DNA of 64,000 nt, taken from contig NZ_JAHUTS010000002.1 of assembly GCF_019209835.1 (NCBI RefSeq), forward strand, positions 1-64,000, in the 5' to 3' direction. Origin of the DNA: Enterovibrio paralichthyis. Lineage in GTDB: Bacteria; Pseudomonadota; Gammaproteobacteria; Enterobacterales; Vibrionaceae. How positions within the stretch are numbered: position 1 is the first letter of the stretch; every line of letters starts with the position of its first letter. Shown piece after piece: positions 55,162 to 63,472 of the stretch. Below the pieces are notes generated by a model, which worked only from the letters and a program-made list of their open reading frames with translations, was not told the origin of the DNA and did not search any database. The position numbers and the translations under genes are program-made.

Positions 55162-57510
55162 TTATGTAGCGTGGCGCGTGATCGAAGCAAATAATGTGGG
55201 CAAAATATCGGGCAGGCGTTTTGCGTCATCCAACACAGAAAAACGGCCAAAACCGAATATTTGCTCGATATAGTTGTCTGCATTCGGATCTATGGTCAGG
55301 CAAAATGGTGTGATCCCTTGCAGGCTGATTTCATCAATTGCCTGCTTGGTATCGGCCTGAAGATAGACAGGGTCGCGCACATCAATATCGGATGGCATGC
55401 CATCACTGATCATTAACAGTAGTTTTTTGCGCGCAGGTTGTTGAGACAAAAATGTTTTGGCGTGGCGCAACGCAGCGCCCATGCGGGTTGATAACCCAGC
55501 CTTCATGCCTGCTAAGCGTGCTTTGGCTTTCTCATCAAACGATTCATCGAAGTCTTTCACTTTTTGATATTGCACATCGCTGCGTCCATCAGAAGAAAAG
55601 GCATGAATCGCAAAGGGATCGCCAATGCCTTCAATGGCACTGGCAAGCATAACCGTCGCTTCTTTTTCTATATCCAGAATGGTTACATCAGAATCCGGGA
55701 GCGGTTCCGTAACAGAATGTGATAGATCGACCAGCACCAATACGGCAAGATCACGCTCTTGTCGTTTGAGCCGGATGTCAATGTTCATGTCCGGCAGGGC
55801 GCCGCGGCGGATTTCTTTCATTGCTTCAATCGCGGCATCCAAATCGAGATCGTCACCTTCGCGTTGTTTGCGCATGCGAAGCAACCCTTTAGGCTGCATT
55901 GCTTCAACCAGCCATTTTATTTTGCCCACCAGTTGTTTCCGTTCACTAAGCAACTGATCGATGAAATCGGGGTCGCCTTTTACCGGTGAGTATTCTGTCA
56001 GCGTCACCCAATCAGGACGCAAAGTCCGGGAGGTGTAGTCCCATTCGGGATAAAGAAAGGGCTCAGACTTTTGTTGTTTGCCTTCCAGTTCATTCAGGCT
56101 GACATTTTCAGGATCACCATCGCGATAAAACGGCGTTTCCAGATGCCAGATTTCCTGCGCATCATCGTCAGCCAGCTCACAGTCGATCTCGTTCACCATT
56201 TCCATGACATTTACGGTGCGGCTGATCTGCTCGGGTTCTATGAAAATGTAGGTTTCATCCTGTTCGCGCCAGAGGTTGTGGTTATCATCCCGGTAGGGTA
56301 AGGCGGCTTCTTTTAGCCAACGCTCTGCGTTGGATTCTTTCTCCAGTAGCTCAGCGAGCCTTATGCCTAATGCTGAAATCATGTCGGCTTTTGCCTGAAT
56401 TGTGCCGTTAAAATTCACTATTTCTTTAAATATTGCAGCGAGTTTGTCGAATGGTTCAGTGAGAGAAGTGCTTTGATTCAAGAAGATCGCGTGAACCAAT
56501 TCCAATAGCGGATTTTGGTGACTACCCGGTTGATGGAACGGTTGCCAAATCGCACGAAGCAGCGGATGGTCTTCCATTGCCAGAGCTTCAACATAGGCAT
56601 CTTCAAACAAGCCAATACACTGTTGTTGCAATGGGTTGTAGCGCTGCGCATTTCTTGCGCATCCATAGATCAGGTGCGCACCGCAATGTGTCGCCATCGC
56701 GCGGTATAGCGATTTGGGCGCTATCGATTTGCCGTTGAAGTAAATCGTTTCCAACGCATCGGGAAGATGAATCACGCCTTGTTGAATGTTGGGCGGTATA
56801 AAAGTGGCGCGTGAATCATCTTCCAGCTCTGCTATTTGAGGGCGGAGAAAGAAGGTCTGCTCCCAGACAGCGCGGAGCAAAAATCCGAGTTGGCGCTGGA
56901 TATCGATAAACAAACAACCGCGCCGTTGTTGTTGGAACATCGCCTGGCTATCCGCTGATTGAAGCGAAAAATACGCCACCAGCGCTTCTTCATTATGGGT
57001 GTGGGATTTTGCCCCCACCATTGCCCAATGACGCAACCCGCTGATATTGACCTTGTTCAACATGGTACTGGAAACAGAAAGAAAAGGCTGAATACAACGG
57101 GGAGACAAAGCCGCAAGATCTTCACTCAACGACAGATAGCGTTGAAATGCACTGAGGCTTTGAAGCTTCTGAGCGGTCAAGGGCAGCACTTCCAAAAATT
57201 GTATAAGCCTCTGATTTGAAAGCCAGCTTTTGAGGTTCACCACAGAATTGAAGGTCTGCTTAGTGACGTTGTCACCTAAAACGCGATAAAGCTCTGGAAT
57301 GATGCGGAGCAAGACGATATTTACATCAAACCGGCGCGTGTCCTGAAACGCATTTTCCACCATTTCTAGGTAATCCGCCGCCTCGCTTTCGCCAAGATGG
57401 GGAACAGTCTCCCGCGTTAACGTCGACAACTCCCGAAACAGAGCGAGTTCCGATTCTGAATGAAGTTGGGCTTCAATATCTCTTAACAGTGGTTCTAATC
57501 TGGCAATCAT
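55162..57510 (-). CDS. cbbO: RuBisCO activase subunit CbbO (VWA domain)
   Basis: A 782-residue protein that forms the CbbQO activase, which remodels RuBisCO to release inhibitory sugar phosphates. The long N-terminal region is poorly conserved; the C-terminal von Willebrand A domain has a MIDAS motif in VLVDLSHSV (DxSxS) and ISDGMPSDIDV. The CbbO VWA domain docks on RuBisCO. The start at 57510 is preferred (AAGGGA upstream, normal family length); it lies 16 bases after the cbbQ stop. Confidence 0.9.
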   Translation of the reverse strand: MIARLEPLLRDIEAQLHSESELALFRELSTLTRETVPHLGESEAADYLEMVENAFQDTRRFDVNIVLLRIIPELYRVLGDNVTKQTFNSVVNLKSWLSNQRLIQFLEVLPLTAQKLQSLSAFQRYLSLSEDLAALSPRCIQPFLSVSSTMLNKVNISGLRHWAMVGAKSHTHNEEALVAYFSLQSADSQAMFQQQRRGCLFIDIQRQLGFLLRAVWEQTFFLRPQIAELEDDSRATFIPPNIQQGVIHLPDALETIYFNGKSIAPKSLYRAMATHCGAHLIYGCARNAQRYNPLQQQCIGLFEDAYVEALAMEDHPLLRAIWQPFHQPGSHQNPLLELVHAIFLNQSTSLTEPFDKLAAIFKEIVNFNGTIQAKADMISALGIRLAELLEKESNAERWLKEAALPYRDDNHNLWREQDETYIFIEPEQISRTVNVMEMVNEIDCELADDDAQEIWHLETPFYRDGDPENVSLNELEGKQQKSEPFLYPEWDYTSRTLRPDWVTLTEYSPVKGDPDFIDQLLSERKQLVGKIKWLVEAMQPKGLLRMRKQREGDDLDLDAAIEAMKEIRRGALPDMNIDIRLKRQERDLAVLVLVDLSHSVTEPLPDSDVTILDIEKEATVMLASAIEGIGDPFAIHAFSSDGRSDVQYQKVKDFDESFDEKAKARLAGMKAGLSTRMGAALRHAKTFLSQQPARKKLLLMISDGMPSDIDVRDPVYLQADTKQAIDEISLQGITPFCLTIDPNADNYIEQIFGFGRFSVLDDAKRLPDILPTLFASITRHAT

Positions 57511-57526
57511 CGCGGTTGTCCCTTGT

Positions 57527-58348
57527 CTAGAAGCAGGCCTGAATGGTGGCATCCAGCGTTTCGCGTATGTCGGCGTCATCACTGAGTGGCCTTACCAACG
57601 CCATTTGGCAGGCTGCAATAGGGGCGATTCCCTGAACGATAAGTTGTGCGGTGTAAACAAGAAGTCGGGTAGAAATCCCTTCACTCAAACCGTGGCCGAC
57701 TAAATTGCGGGCATGGCGGGCGATTTGAATCAGGCGGCCAGCCATTTCGGTATCAATCCCAGACTCGTGACAAACAATCGCAGTTTCTGTCTCTTCATCC
57801 GGATAGCCGAACTCCAGCGCCGCGAAACGTTGCTTGGTCGAGGTTTTCAGATCTTTCATCAAGGTCTGATAACCGGGGTTATAGGAAATGACCAGTTGGA
57901 AATCGTCATGTGCCTGAAGCAATTCGCCTTTCTTTTCCAGCGACAGGGTGCGGCGGTAATCGGTCAGGGAGTGGATAGCGACGGTTGTATCCTGCCTCGC
58001 CTCAACCACTTCATCGAGATAACAGATAGCCCCAATCCTTGCTGCCAGTGTTAACGGACCATCCTGCCAGTAAGTGCCATTCGCATCGAGTAAGTAGCGG
58101 CCGATGAGATCTGAGGCTGTCATGTCTTCGTGGCAGGAAATGGTGATCAACGGTTTTTTCAGTCGCCAAGCCATGTGTTCAATAAAGCGGGTTTTACCGC
58201 AACCCGTTGGGCCTTTGAGCATCATGGGAATGCGCAGTTGATATGCCGCTTGATAAAGGCTGATTTCACTGCCAGCTTCCTGATAGTAGGGCTCTTTATC
58301 AATGCAATATTGGTTTTCAATGGGTATTGCCGTTAGCGCTTTATCCAT
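57527..58348 (-). CDS. cbbQ: RuBisCO activase AAA+ subunit CbbQ
   Basis: A 273-residue MoxR-type AAA+ ATPase, motor of the CbbQO RuBisCO activase. Walker A is GPTGCGKT at residues 46-53, Walker B ICYLDEV at 108-114, and SYNPGYQ is the sensor 1 region. NorQ is the nearest relative, but position between cbbS and cbbO makes CbbQ firm. GGAGG supports the ATG at 58348. Confidence 0.94.
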   Translation of the reverse strand: MDKALTAIPIENQYCIDKEPYYQEAGSEISLYQAAYQLRIPMMLKGPTGCGKTRFIEHMAWRLKKPLITISCHEDMTASDLIGRYLLDANGTYWQDGPLTLAARIGAICYLDEVVEARQDTTVAIHSLTDYRRTLSLEKKGELLQAHDDFQLVISYNPGYQTLMKDLKTSTKQRFAALEFGYPDEETETAIVCHESGIDTEMAGRLIQIARHARNLVGHGLSEGISTRLLVYTAQLIVQGIAPIAACQMALVRPLSDDADIRETLDATIQACF

Positions 58349-58390
58349 TATCGCCTCCGGATTCTCTTGCTGTGCGGGATGAAGCGAAGA

Positions 58391-58435
58391 GGGCATGCAT
58401 TGTTTGTCATGCCCAATATTCGCCCCAATATTCGC
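58391..58435 (-). repeat. Hairpin and 12-bp tandem duplication between cbbS and cbbQ
   Basis: A 7-bp inverted repeat (58391-58397 with 58408-58414) lies beside two exact tandem copies of CCCAATATTCGC (58412-58423 and 58424-58435). There is no T-run after the stem on the minus strand, so it may stabilise the cbbLS message rather than end it. Confidence 0.5.
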
Positions 58436-58453
58436 TAAGTTGGCTAACTCAAA

Positions 58454-58813
58454 TCACTCAAAACCTGGCGCGCGGTATATCACCATCGACGCCCCTTGGC
58501 TTTGCTTGAAGTTGTCATAACCGACCAGACGGACGTGGTTATTGGGATTCTGGTTGTGGCAAAGCTGCGCTTCGTTAAGGATTTGGTCGACGTTGGTTTC
58601 GCCAAACATCGGCAGTTTCCACATGTACCAGTAAGCGCCACTGGCTTCCTCTGGTTCAGAATGTTCAATCGCCGGGTTCCAACCCTTGCTGACGATGTAC
58701 TCCACCTGACGGCGGATCTGCTCTGCCGTCATGCGGGGCAGGTAAGAAAAGGTTTCGAACTTGCGGCTGTGTGCGTCCGTCAGTCGCGAAGCATAATCTA
58801 TTACATCACTCAT
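58454..58813 (-). CDS. cbbS: RuBisCO small subunit, form I
   Basis: A 119-residue small subunit. It matches form IA CbbS throughout: SRKFETFSYLPRMTAEQIR, QVEYIVSKGWNPAIEHSEP, YWYMWKLPMFGE and NPNNHVRLVGYDNFKQSQG. Eight copies cap the L8S8 holoenzyme. Three ATG codons in a row follow AAGGAG; 58813 has the longest spacing and gives the family's MSDVxDY start. It lies 24 bases after cbbL. Confidence 0.96.
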   Translation of the reverse strand: MSDVIDYASRLTDAHSRKFETFSYLPRMTAEQIRRQVEYIVSKGWNPAIEHSEPEEASGAYWYMWKLPMFGETNVDQILNEAQLCHNQNPNNHVRLVGYDNFKQSQGASMVIYRAPGFE

Positions 58814-58837
58814 CATCATTTCTCCTTGCTGGCTGAC

Positions 58838-60256
58838 TTAGGCGTGAGCCTTATCGAGTTTGTCGACGGTGTCGAACTCAAACTTAATCTCTTTCCAGGT
58901 TTCCATCGCCGCTTTGAGCTCAGGGCTATGTTTCGCCGCGGCGGTAAGAATGTCCTTACCTTCTTTTTCCAGCACCTTGCCTTCGTTACGTGCCTGAGTA
59001 CAAGCTTCAAGGGCAACACGGTTTGCTGCTGCGCCTGCCGCATTACCCCATGGGTGACCGAGCGTACCGCCTCCGAACTGGAATACTGCGTCGTCACCGA
59101 AAATGGAAACCAGCGCAGGCATGTGCCAAACATGGATACCACCGGAAGCCACCGGGAATACGCCGGGCATTGAGCCAAAGTCCTGATCGAAGAAGATGCC
59201 GCGGGAACGATCTTCTTTGATCACCCGATCGCGCATGATGTCGATCCAGCCCAGTGTTGCTTCGCGGTCGCCTTCGAGCTTGCCCACAACCGTACCGGAG
59301 TGAAGGTGGTCACCACCTGACAGGCGCAAACATTTCGACAGCACACGAAAGTGGATACCGTGACGCGGGTTTCTATCCAACACGGCGTGCATGGCGCGGT
59401 GAATGTGCAGCAACATGCCGTTTTGGCGACACCAGTTAGCCAGTCCGGTGTTCGCGGTAAAGCCTGCGGTCAGGTAGTCATGCATGATGATCGGCATGCC
59501 CAGCTCTTTGGCAAACTCCGCGCGGCGGTACATTTCTTCCGGGGTTGGGGCGGTCACGTTCAGGTAATGGCCTTTACGCTCGCCGGTTTCACGCTCGGCA
59601 CGATGAATGGCTTCCGCCACGTATTCGAAACGGTCACGCCAGCGCATGAAAGGTTGGGAGTTAACGTTCTCGTCATCCTTGGTGAAATCCAGACCACCGC
59701 GAAGCCCTTCATAACAGGCGCGGCCATAGTTTTTCGCGGAAAGGCCAAGTTTCGGTTTGATGGTACAACCGAGCAGAGCACGGCCATACTTATTGAGTTT
59801 GTCGCGTTCAACCTGGATGCCGTTTGGTGGGCCACCACAGGTTTTTACGTAAGCGATTGGAAAGCGCACATCTTCAAGACGCAGGCCGCGAATGGCTTTA
59901 AAGCCAAATACATTACCCACCAAAGAAGTCAGTACGTTTACCACAGATCCTTCTTCAAACAGATCGATGGGATAAGCGACAAAAGCGTAAAACGCCGTAT
60001 CATCGCCGGGTACATCTTCAATCGCGTAAGCGCGTCCTTTGTAGTAATCGAGGTCAGTCAGCAAATCGGTCCAGACAGTTGTCCATGTGCCGGTTGATGA
60101 CTCCGCCGCGACGGCTGCTGCAGCTTCTTCACGTGGAACGCCCGGTTGGGGTTCGATTTTGAAGCAAGCCAGAAAATCCGTGTCTGCAGGTTTATAATCC
60201 GGCTCCCAATAGGTTTCCCGATACTCTTTTACACCTGCTTGATAACTTTTCGCCAT
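58838..60256 (-). CDS. cbbL: RuBisCO large subunit, form IA
   Basis: A 472-residue large subunit of ribulose-1,5-bisphosphate carboxylase/oxygenase, the CO2-fixing enzyme of the Calvin cycle. All active-site motifs are present: TIKPKLG (Lys167), the carbamylated Lys193 in FTKDDEN, HIHRAMH (His284/286), loop 6 GKLEGD (Lys326) and ASGGIHVWHMP. The sequence and its pairing with cbbQ and cbbO indicate form IA of the non-carboxysomal (IAq) kind; no carboxysome genes are present. AAGGA 8 bases before the ATG at 60256 fixes the start. Confidence 0.97.
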   Translation of the reverse strand: MAKSYQAGVKEYRETYWEPDYKPADTDFLACFKIEPQPGVPREEAAAAVAAESSTGTWTTVWTDLLTDLDYYKGRAYAIEDVPGDDTAFYAFVAYPIDLFEEGSVVNVLTSLVGNVFGFKAIRGLRLEDVRFPIAYVKTCGGPPNGIQVERDKLNKYGRALLGCTIKPKLGLSAKNYGRACYEGLRGGLDFTKDDENVNSQPFMRWRDRFEYVAEAIHRAERETGERKGHYLNVTAPTPEEMYRRAEFAKELGMPIIMHDYLTAGFTANTGLANWCRQNGMLLHIHRAMHAVLDRNPRHGIHFRVLSKCLRLSGGDHLHSGTVVGKLEGDREATLGWIDIMRDRVIKEDRSRGIFFDQDFGSMPGVFPVASGGIHVWHMPALVSIFGDDAVFQFGGGTLGHPWGNAAGAAANRVALEACTQARNEGKVLEKEGKDILTAAAKHSPELKAAMETWKEIKFEFDTVDKLDKAHA

Positions 60257-60463
60257 AGCCAAATTCCTTCTGTCGGTCAGAGCCCAAATCGTCAGCTCCG
60301 TGCTGGAACCTTCAAATGAAGATTCATTCCATTGTTGGAAAGTGGCGGGAATAAGTGAAATTGCTTCTTCTTATGTTCAGGATAAGGAATTATTTGTACG
60401 CGCAGAAAGGCTGGCAAGTGACAGATTTGGTTGGATTAATTTTGCTGTCAGACAAAATAAAAA
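60257..60463 (-). promoter_or_regulatory. Promoter region of the cbb operon
   Basis: A 207-base gap between the dctP terminator and cbbL. An inverted repeat CTTCA-AA-TGAAG at 60310-60321 is a candidate CbbR half-site pair, about 55 bases upstream of the cbbL start. No confident -10/-35 was assigned. Confidence 0.35.
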
Positions 60464-60486
60464 TCGCGGCAACCCGATTGCCGCGA
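60455..60486 (-). terminator. Terminator of dctP
   Basis: A 9-bp stem (60464-60472 with 60478-60486) with a T-rich minus-strand tail lies 26 bases past the dctP stop, separating it from cbbL. Confidence 0.85.
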
Positions 60487-60511
60487 CCACTAAAAACGCA
60501 ATAAAGTGGGA

Positions 60512-61507
60512 TTACTGCGCGTTGATTTGCTCCAGCAGACCTTCTGGCCACTGTTCTGAATAGTCTGAATTCATGTAAGCAGCCTGAACGTGTTCCTGGA
60601 ACGCTTTCAAATCAGGTTCGTAAACTTTCAAGCCCTGATCGCGGAAGAATTGCGCCAGACTCGCTTCCTGCGCCAGTTGCTTCTGGCGGGCAGATTCTGC
60701 AGCATCATCCGACGCTTTTTGCAATATCGCTTGTTGCTCAGGCGTAAAGCTGTCCCAAACCTCTTTGGAGATCGCAATGTAATTCAGATCCACCAAATGA
60801 CCGGTAAGAATAATTTGCTTGGTCACTTCATGGAACTTGGCGTCTTTGGTCGTTGGGAGAGGGTTGTCCTGACCGTCAACGGCACCGGTTTGCAACGCGG
60901 TATAGACTTCAGCAAACGCCATTGGGGTAGGGTTTGCACCCAGCGCTTTACCCAGGAATTGCCACGCATCTGAGCCCGGCATGCGCAGTTTTACGCCTTT
61001 CAAATCTTCAGGCGTTTTCACTTCCTGATCGGTGCGTAAATTGACGTTCCGGCGGCCAAGGTACATCACGCTCAGCAATTTAACGCCCAACAAGTCTTCA
61101 GCTTCTTCCTTCAGCGGATCCATAAAGTCTGCGGCGAAAACACGTTTCTGGTGTTCTGCATCGCGGTGGACATAACCTGCAGCAAAAATGGAAAACGCAG
61201 GAATAAACTCAGCAAGCTCCTGCGCAGAGGTGATGGTCATGTCCAGATTACCACGGGCAATGGCTTCCAGGTCGGTACCTTGTTTGAACAAAGAACTGTT
61301 CCAGTGGCCTTCAAATTCCGCAAAGTCAGCAACCGCCGGTGCGAAAACTTCCGTCATGGCGATAGCACGTTCGTCTGTGGCGGACATAGGGCCCGATAGG
61401 CGAAGTTTTGTTTCTTCTGCGTTAACGAATGATGTCGCACCTACTGCAAAAACCAAGGCTGCTGCTTTCACTGCTTGCTTCAGAGTTGGTCGTGCTATTG
61501 ATTTCAT
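60512..61507 (-). CDS. TRAP transporter solute-binding protein (DctP family)
   Basis: A 331-residue periplasmic binding protein with a signal peptide (cut near VNA-EE). The DctP signature LRMPGSDAWQFLGKALGANPTPMAFAEVYTALQTGAVDGQ includes the Arg that binds the ligand carboxylate, so an organic acid is the likely substrate. The membrane subunits DctQ and DctM are absent on both sides, which is unusual because TRAP systems are normally encoded together. Confidence 0.9.
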   Translation of the reverse strand: MKSIARPTLKQAVKAAALVFAVGATSFVNAEETKLRLSGPMSATDERAIAMTEVFAPAVADFAEFEGHWNSSLFKQGTDLEAIARGNLDMTITSAQELAEFIPAFSIFAAGYVHRDAEHQKRVFAADFMDPLKEEAEDLLGVKLLSVMYLGRRNVNLRTDQEVKTPEDLKGVKLRMPGSDAWQFLGKALGANPTPMAFAEVYTALQTGAVDGQDNPLPTTKDAKFHEVTKQIILTGHLVDLNYIAISKEVWDSFTPEQQAILQKASDDAAESARQKQLAQEASLAQFFRDQGLKVYEPDLKAFQEHVQAAYMNSDYSEQWPEGLLEQINAQ

Positions 61508-61571
61508 GCGTGATACCCCTGCATAGTGTTGTTAGTTCATTCCTTTCTTCTGTTTCATCAAATCATGTTAT

Positions 61572-61587
61572 TGAAATGTTAGTTTCA
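61572..61587 (-). promoter_or_regulatory. Dyad upstream of dctP
   Basis: TGAAA and TTTCA arms (61572-61576 and 61583-61587) around six bases lie 65 bases upstream of dctP in the divergent promoter shared with the aldo/keto reductase. A weak operator candidate. Confidence 0.25.
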
Positions 61588-61698
61588 TCATGAGTGAGAC
61601 AAATCCGGTATTACGCAGGTGTTGGGTGGGAATGGAAGCGTGCATCACGCTAAAAATGTGGCAGAGCGGCAATACAATCAAAAACGAGAATAAACAAA

Positions 61699-62715
61699 AT
61701 GGAAAAGCGCAAAATAGGCTCACTGACCGTATCACCCATTGGATTGGGGTGTATGAGTATGTCCCACGGCTATGGGCCAAGTGACGAAACCACATCCATC
61801 CGCCTACTGAATGAAGCCTTGGATCTCGGCTACGACTTTCTGGATACCGCGACCATGTATGGCGCAGGCAAGAACGAAGAACTGATTGCCAAAGCCATTA
61901 AACATCGTCGCGACGAATACGTACTTGCCAGTAAATGCGCACTCTATTCCCATGATGGCCAACCAAGGATCGACGGCCGTCCAGAGACGATTAAGCGCCA
62001 CTGTGATGCCAGCCTGCAGCGTTTACAAACGGATGTGATTGACCTTTATTATCTGCACAGGCTCGATCCCAATGTGCCGATTGAAGAAAGCGTTGGTGCA
62101 TTGGTAGATTTGGTGAAGGCTGGGAAGATTCGGGAAATAGGGCTGTCTGAGATTTCAAGCGAGACATTACGCCGCGCTCATGCTGTTCATCCTATTGCAG
62201 CGGTGCAATCAGAGTATTCGCTGTGGACACGATTGCCAGAGCTGAAAATGCTCGCCACCTGTGAAGAATTGGGCGTGACCTTTGTGCCTTTCTCGCCGCT
62301 AGGCCGCCAGTTCCTGACTGGGAAAGCGCAGGATTCCTCGTTTTTGACAGACGGAGATATTCGCACTGGGAATGCCAAGCCCCGCTTTGAAGCGAAGGCG
62401 TTCATCCAAAACAGTCAGTTACTGAAACCGCTTCAGGACGTTGCAAACCAACTGAACTGTTCGTTGGCGCAACTCGCCTTGGCATGGCTTATCCATCAAA
62501 CCAACGGGCAGGGCAATAAGACGCTGATACCAATCCCCGGAACCAAACATATCGAATACATGCGTGAAAATATCGGTGCATTGGATGTCGCCATGACACC
62601 AGATGTGGTTTCACATCTCTCTTCCGTATTCCGGGAAGAGAATGTTATCGGTACCCGTTATGCGGAAGCAGTAATGAAGGTGATGGATTCGGAGAGGGAT
62701 AGAGTGCTGATTTGA
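61699..62715 (+). CDS. Aldo/keto reductase
   Basis: A 338-residue NADPH-dependent oxidoreductase of the AKR superfamily (TIM barrel). The catalytic tetrad is visible as Asp and Tyr in FLDTATMYG, Lys in LASKCAL and His in DLYYLHRLD. FVPFSPLGRQFLTG and the C-terminal PIPGTKHIEYMREN bind the cofactor phosphate. Sequence resembles the YajO/AKR11-13 type. The natural aldehyde or ketone is unknown. Confidence 0.9.
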   Translation: MEKRKIGSLTVSPIGLGCMSMSHGYGPSDETTSIRLLNEALDLGYDFLDTATMYGAGKNEELIAKAIKHRRDEYVLASKCALYSHDGQPRIDGRPETIKRHCDASLQRLQTDVIDLYYLHRLDPNVPIEESVGALVDLVKAGKIREIGLSEISSETLRRAHAVHPIAAVQSEYSLWTRLPELKMLATCEELGVTFVPFSPLGRQFLTGKAQDSSFLTDGDIRTGNAKPRFEAKAFIQNSQLLKPLQDVANQLNCSLAQLALAWLIHQTNGQGNKTLIPIPGTKHIEYMRENIGALDVAMTPDVVSHLSSVFREENVIGTRYAEAVMKVMDSERDRVLI

Positions 62716-62738
62716 AGCCATTTCCTTTTTGTAAGAAG

Positions 62739-62760
62739 AGGGGCTAAATTGAGCCCCTTT
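62739..62760. terminator. Probable terminator between convergent genes
   Basis: A 7-bp stem (62739-62745 with 62752-62758) and 6-base loop; the T-run is short. Confidence 0.6.
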
Positions 62761-62762
62761 AA

Positions 62763-63272
62763 TCATTTCGTCACTTTGTATTCAAGATTGAACGGTGTCG
62801 CTGAAATAACGTGGACAGTATACCCTCCGATATTTAGAGTTTTGTTGTCAATTGGAAACAAAAACTCAGTAGTATTGGGTGGGAGTTGTGAAATCTTAGC
62901 TTCTGGCTTTGTACTTTGGCTTATTGTTATTCCACCAAAAGGGTTCGAATAAACATTTGAGGTGTTTTGGCCATAACGGGTGAACACATCTTCATTTGAT
63001 TGAATATTTACATCCATAAATCTGAAGATAATTTTATTGTCTTCAGTCAAACCTTGGAAGCGTAGTTCAGAGTAACCCGTATCGACTTTGCCACCCCAGA
63101 TGTCAGCTTTACCAAACGCATTTGGTAAGTCCTTTGTTCGAGAAGTGCCAAACACCTTCCCTCCAATTGAAGTGTTTAGAACTGTATGCGAGTTTACATC
63201 AATATTATTGTAGTGTTGGATCTGTGAACATCCGCCCAAAAGTAGTGTTGATATTAATAATGCTTTTTTCAT
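62763..63272 (-). CDS. Small lipoprotein, unknown function
   Basis: A 169-residue predicted lipoprotein (MKKALLISTLLLGGC, Cys15). The mature part is beta-rich with no motif I recognise. The ATG at 63272 gives a textbook lipoprotein signal; the upstream open frame to 63422 is AT-rich and unlikely to be translated. Gene and flanks are more AT-rich than their neighbours, which suggests an accessory gene. Confidence 0.65.
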   Translation of the reverse strand: MKKALLISTLLLGGCSQIQHYNNIDVNSHTVLNTSIGGKVFGTSRTKDLPNAFGKADIWGGKVDTGYSELRFQGLTEDNKIIFRFMDVNIQSNEDVFTRYGQNTSNVYSNPFGGITISQSTKPEAKISQLPPNTTEFLFPIDNKTLNIGGYTVHVISATPFNLEYKVTK

Positions 63273-63472
63273 TGTGAATATTAGAATGCGGCAAAAAGAG
63301 ACGCATTCTAAATCCGTATAGTGGTGTGAAGCAATAAAATACTTTGTTTGTATTACATCTTTTATAACACTAATATAAGTACTTAAATTATATTTTAAGT
63401 CCATCAAATTGATAGCTAACAAATTGTTTTTAAATATTAAAATGCGAGCATCTTACATTGGTTAAATTTGAG
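63273..63472. other. AT-rich intergenic region
   Basis: A 200-base AT-rich gap; no gene or terminator recognised. Confidence 0.4.

Noticed and set aside
54193..60256. Carboxysome or complete Calvin-cycle cluster
   Set aside because: No cso/ccm shell genes, carbonic anhydrase, phosphoribulokinase or other cbb genes occur in the window.
60300..60563. 87-residue plus-strand frame across the cbb promoter
   Set aside because: It runs through the dctP terminator and into antisense of dctP, with no start signals.
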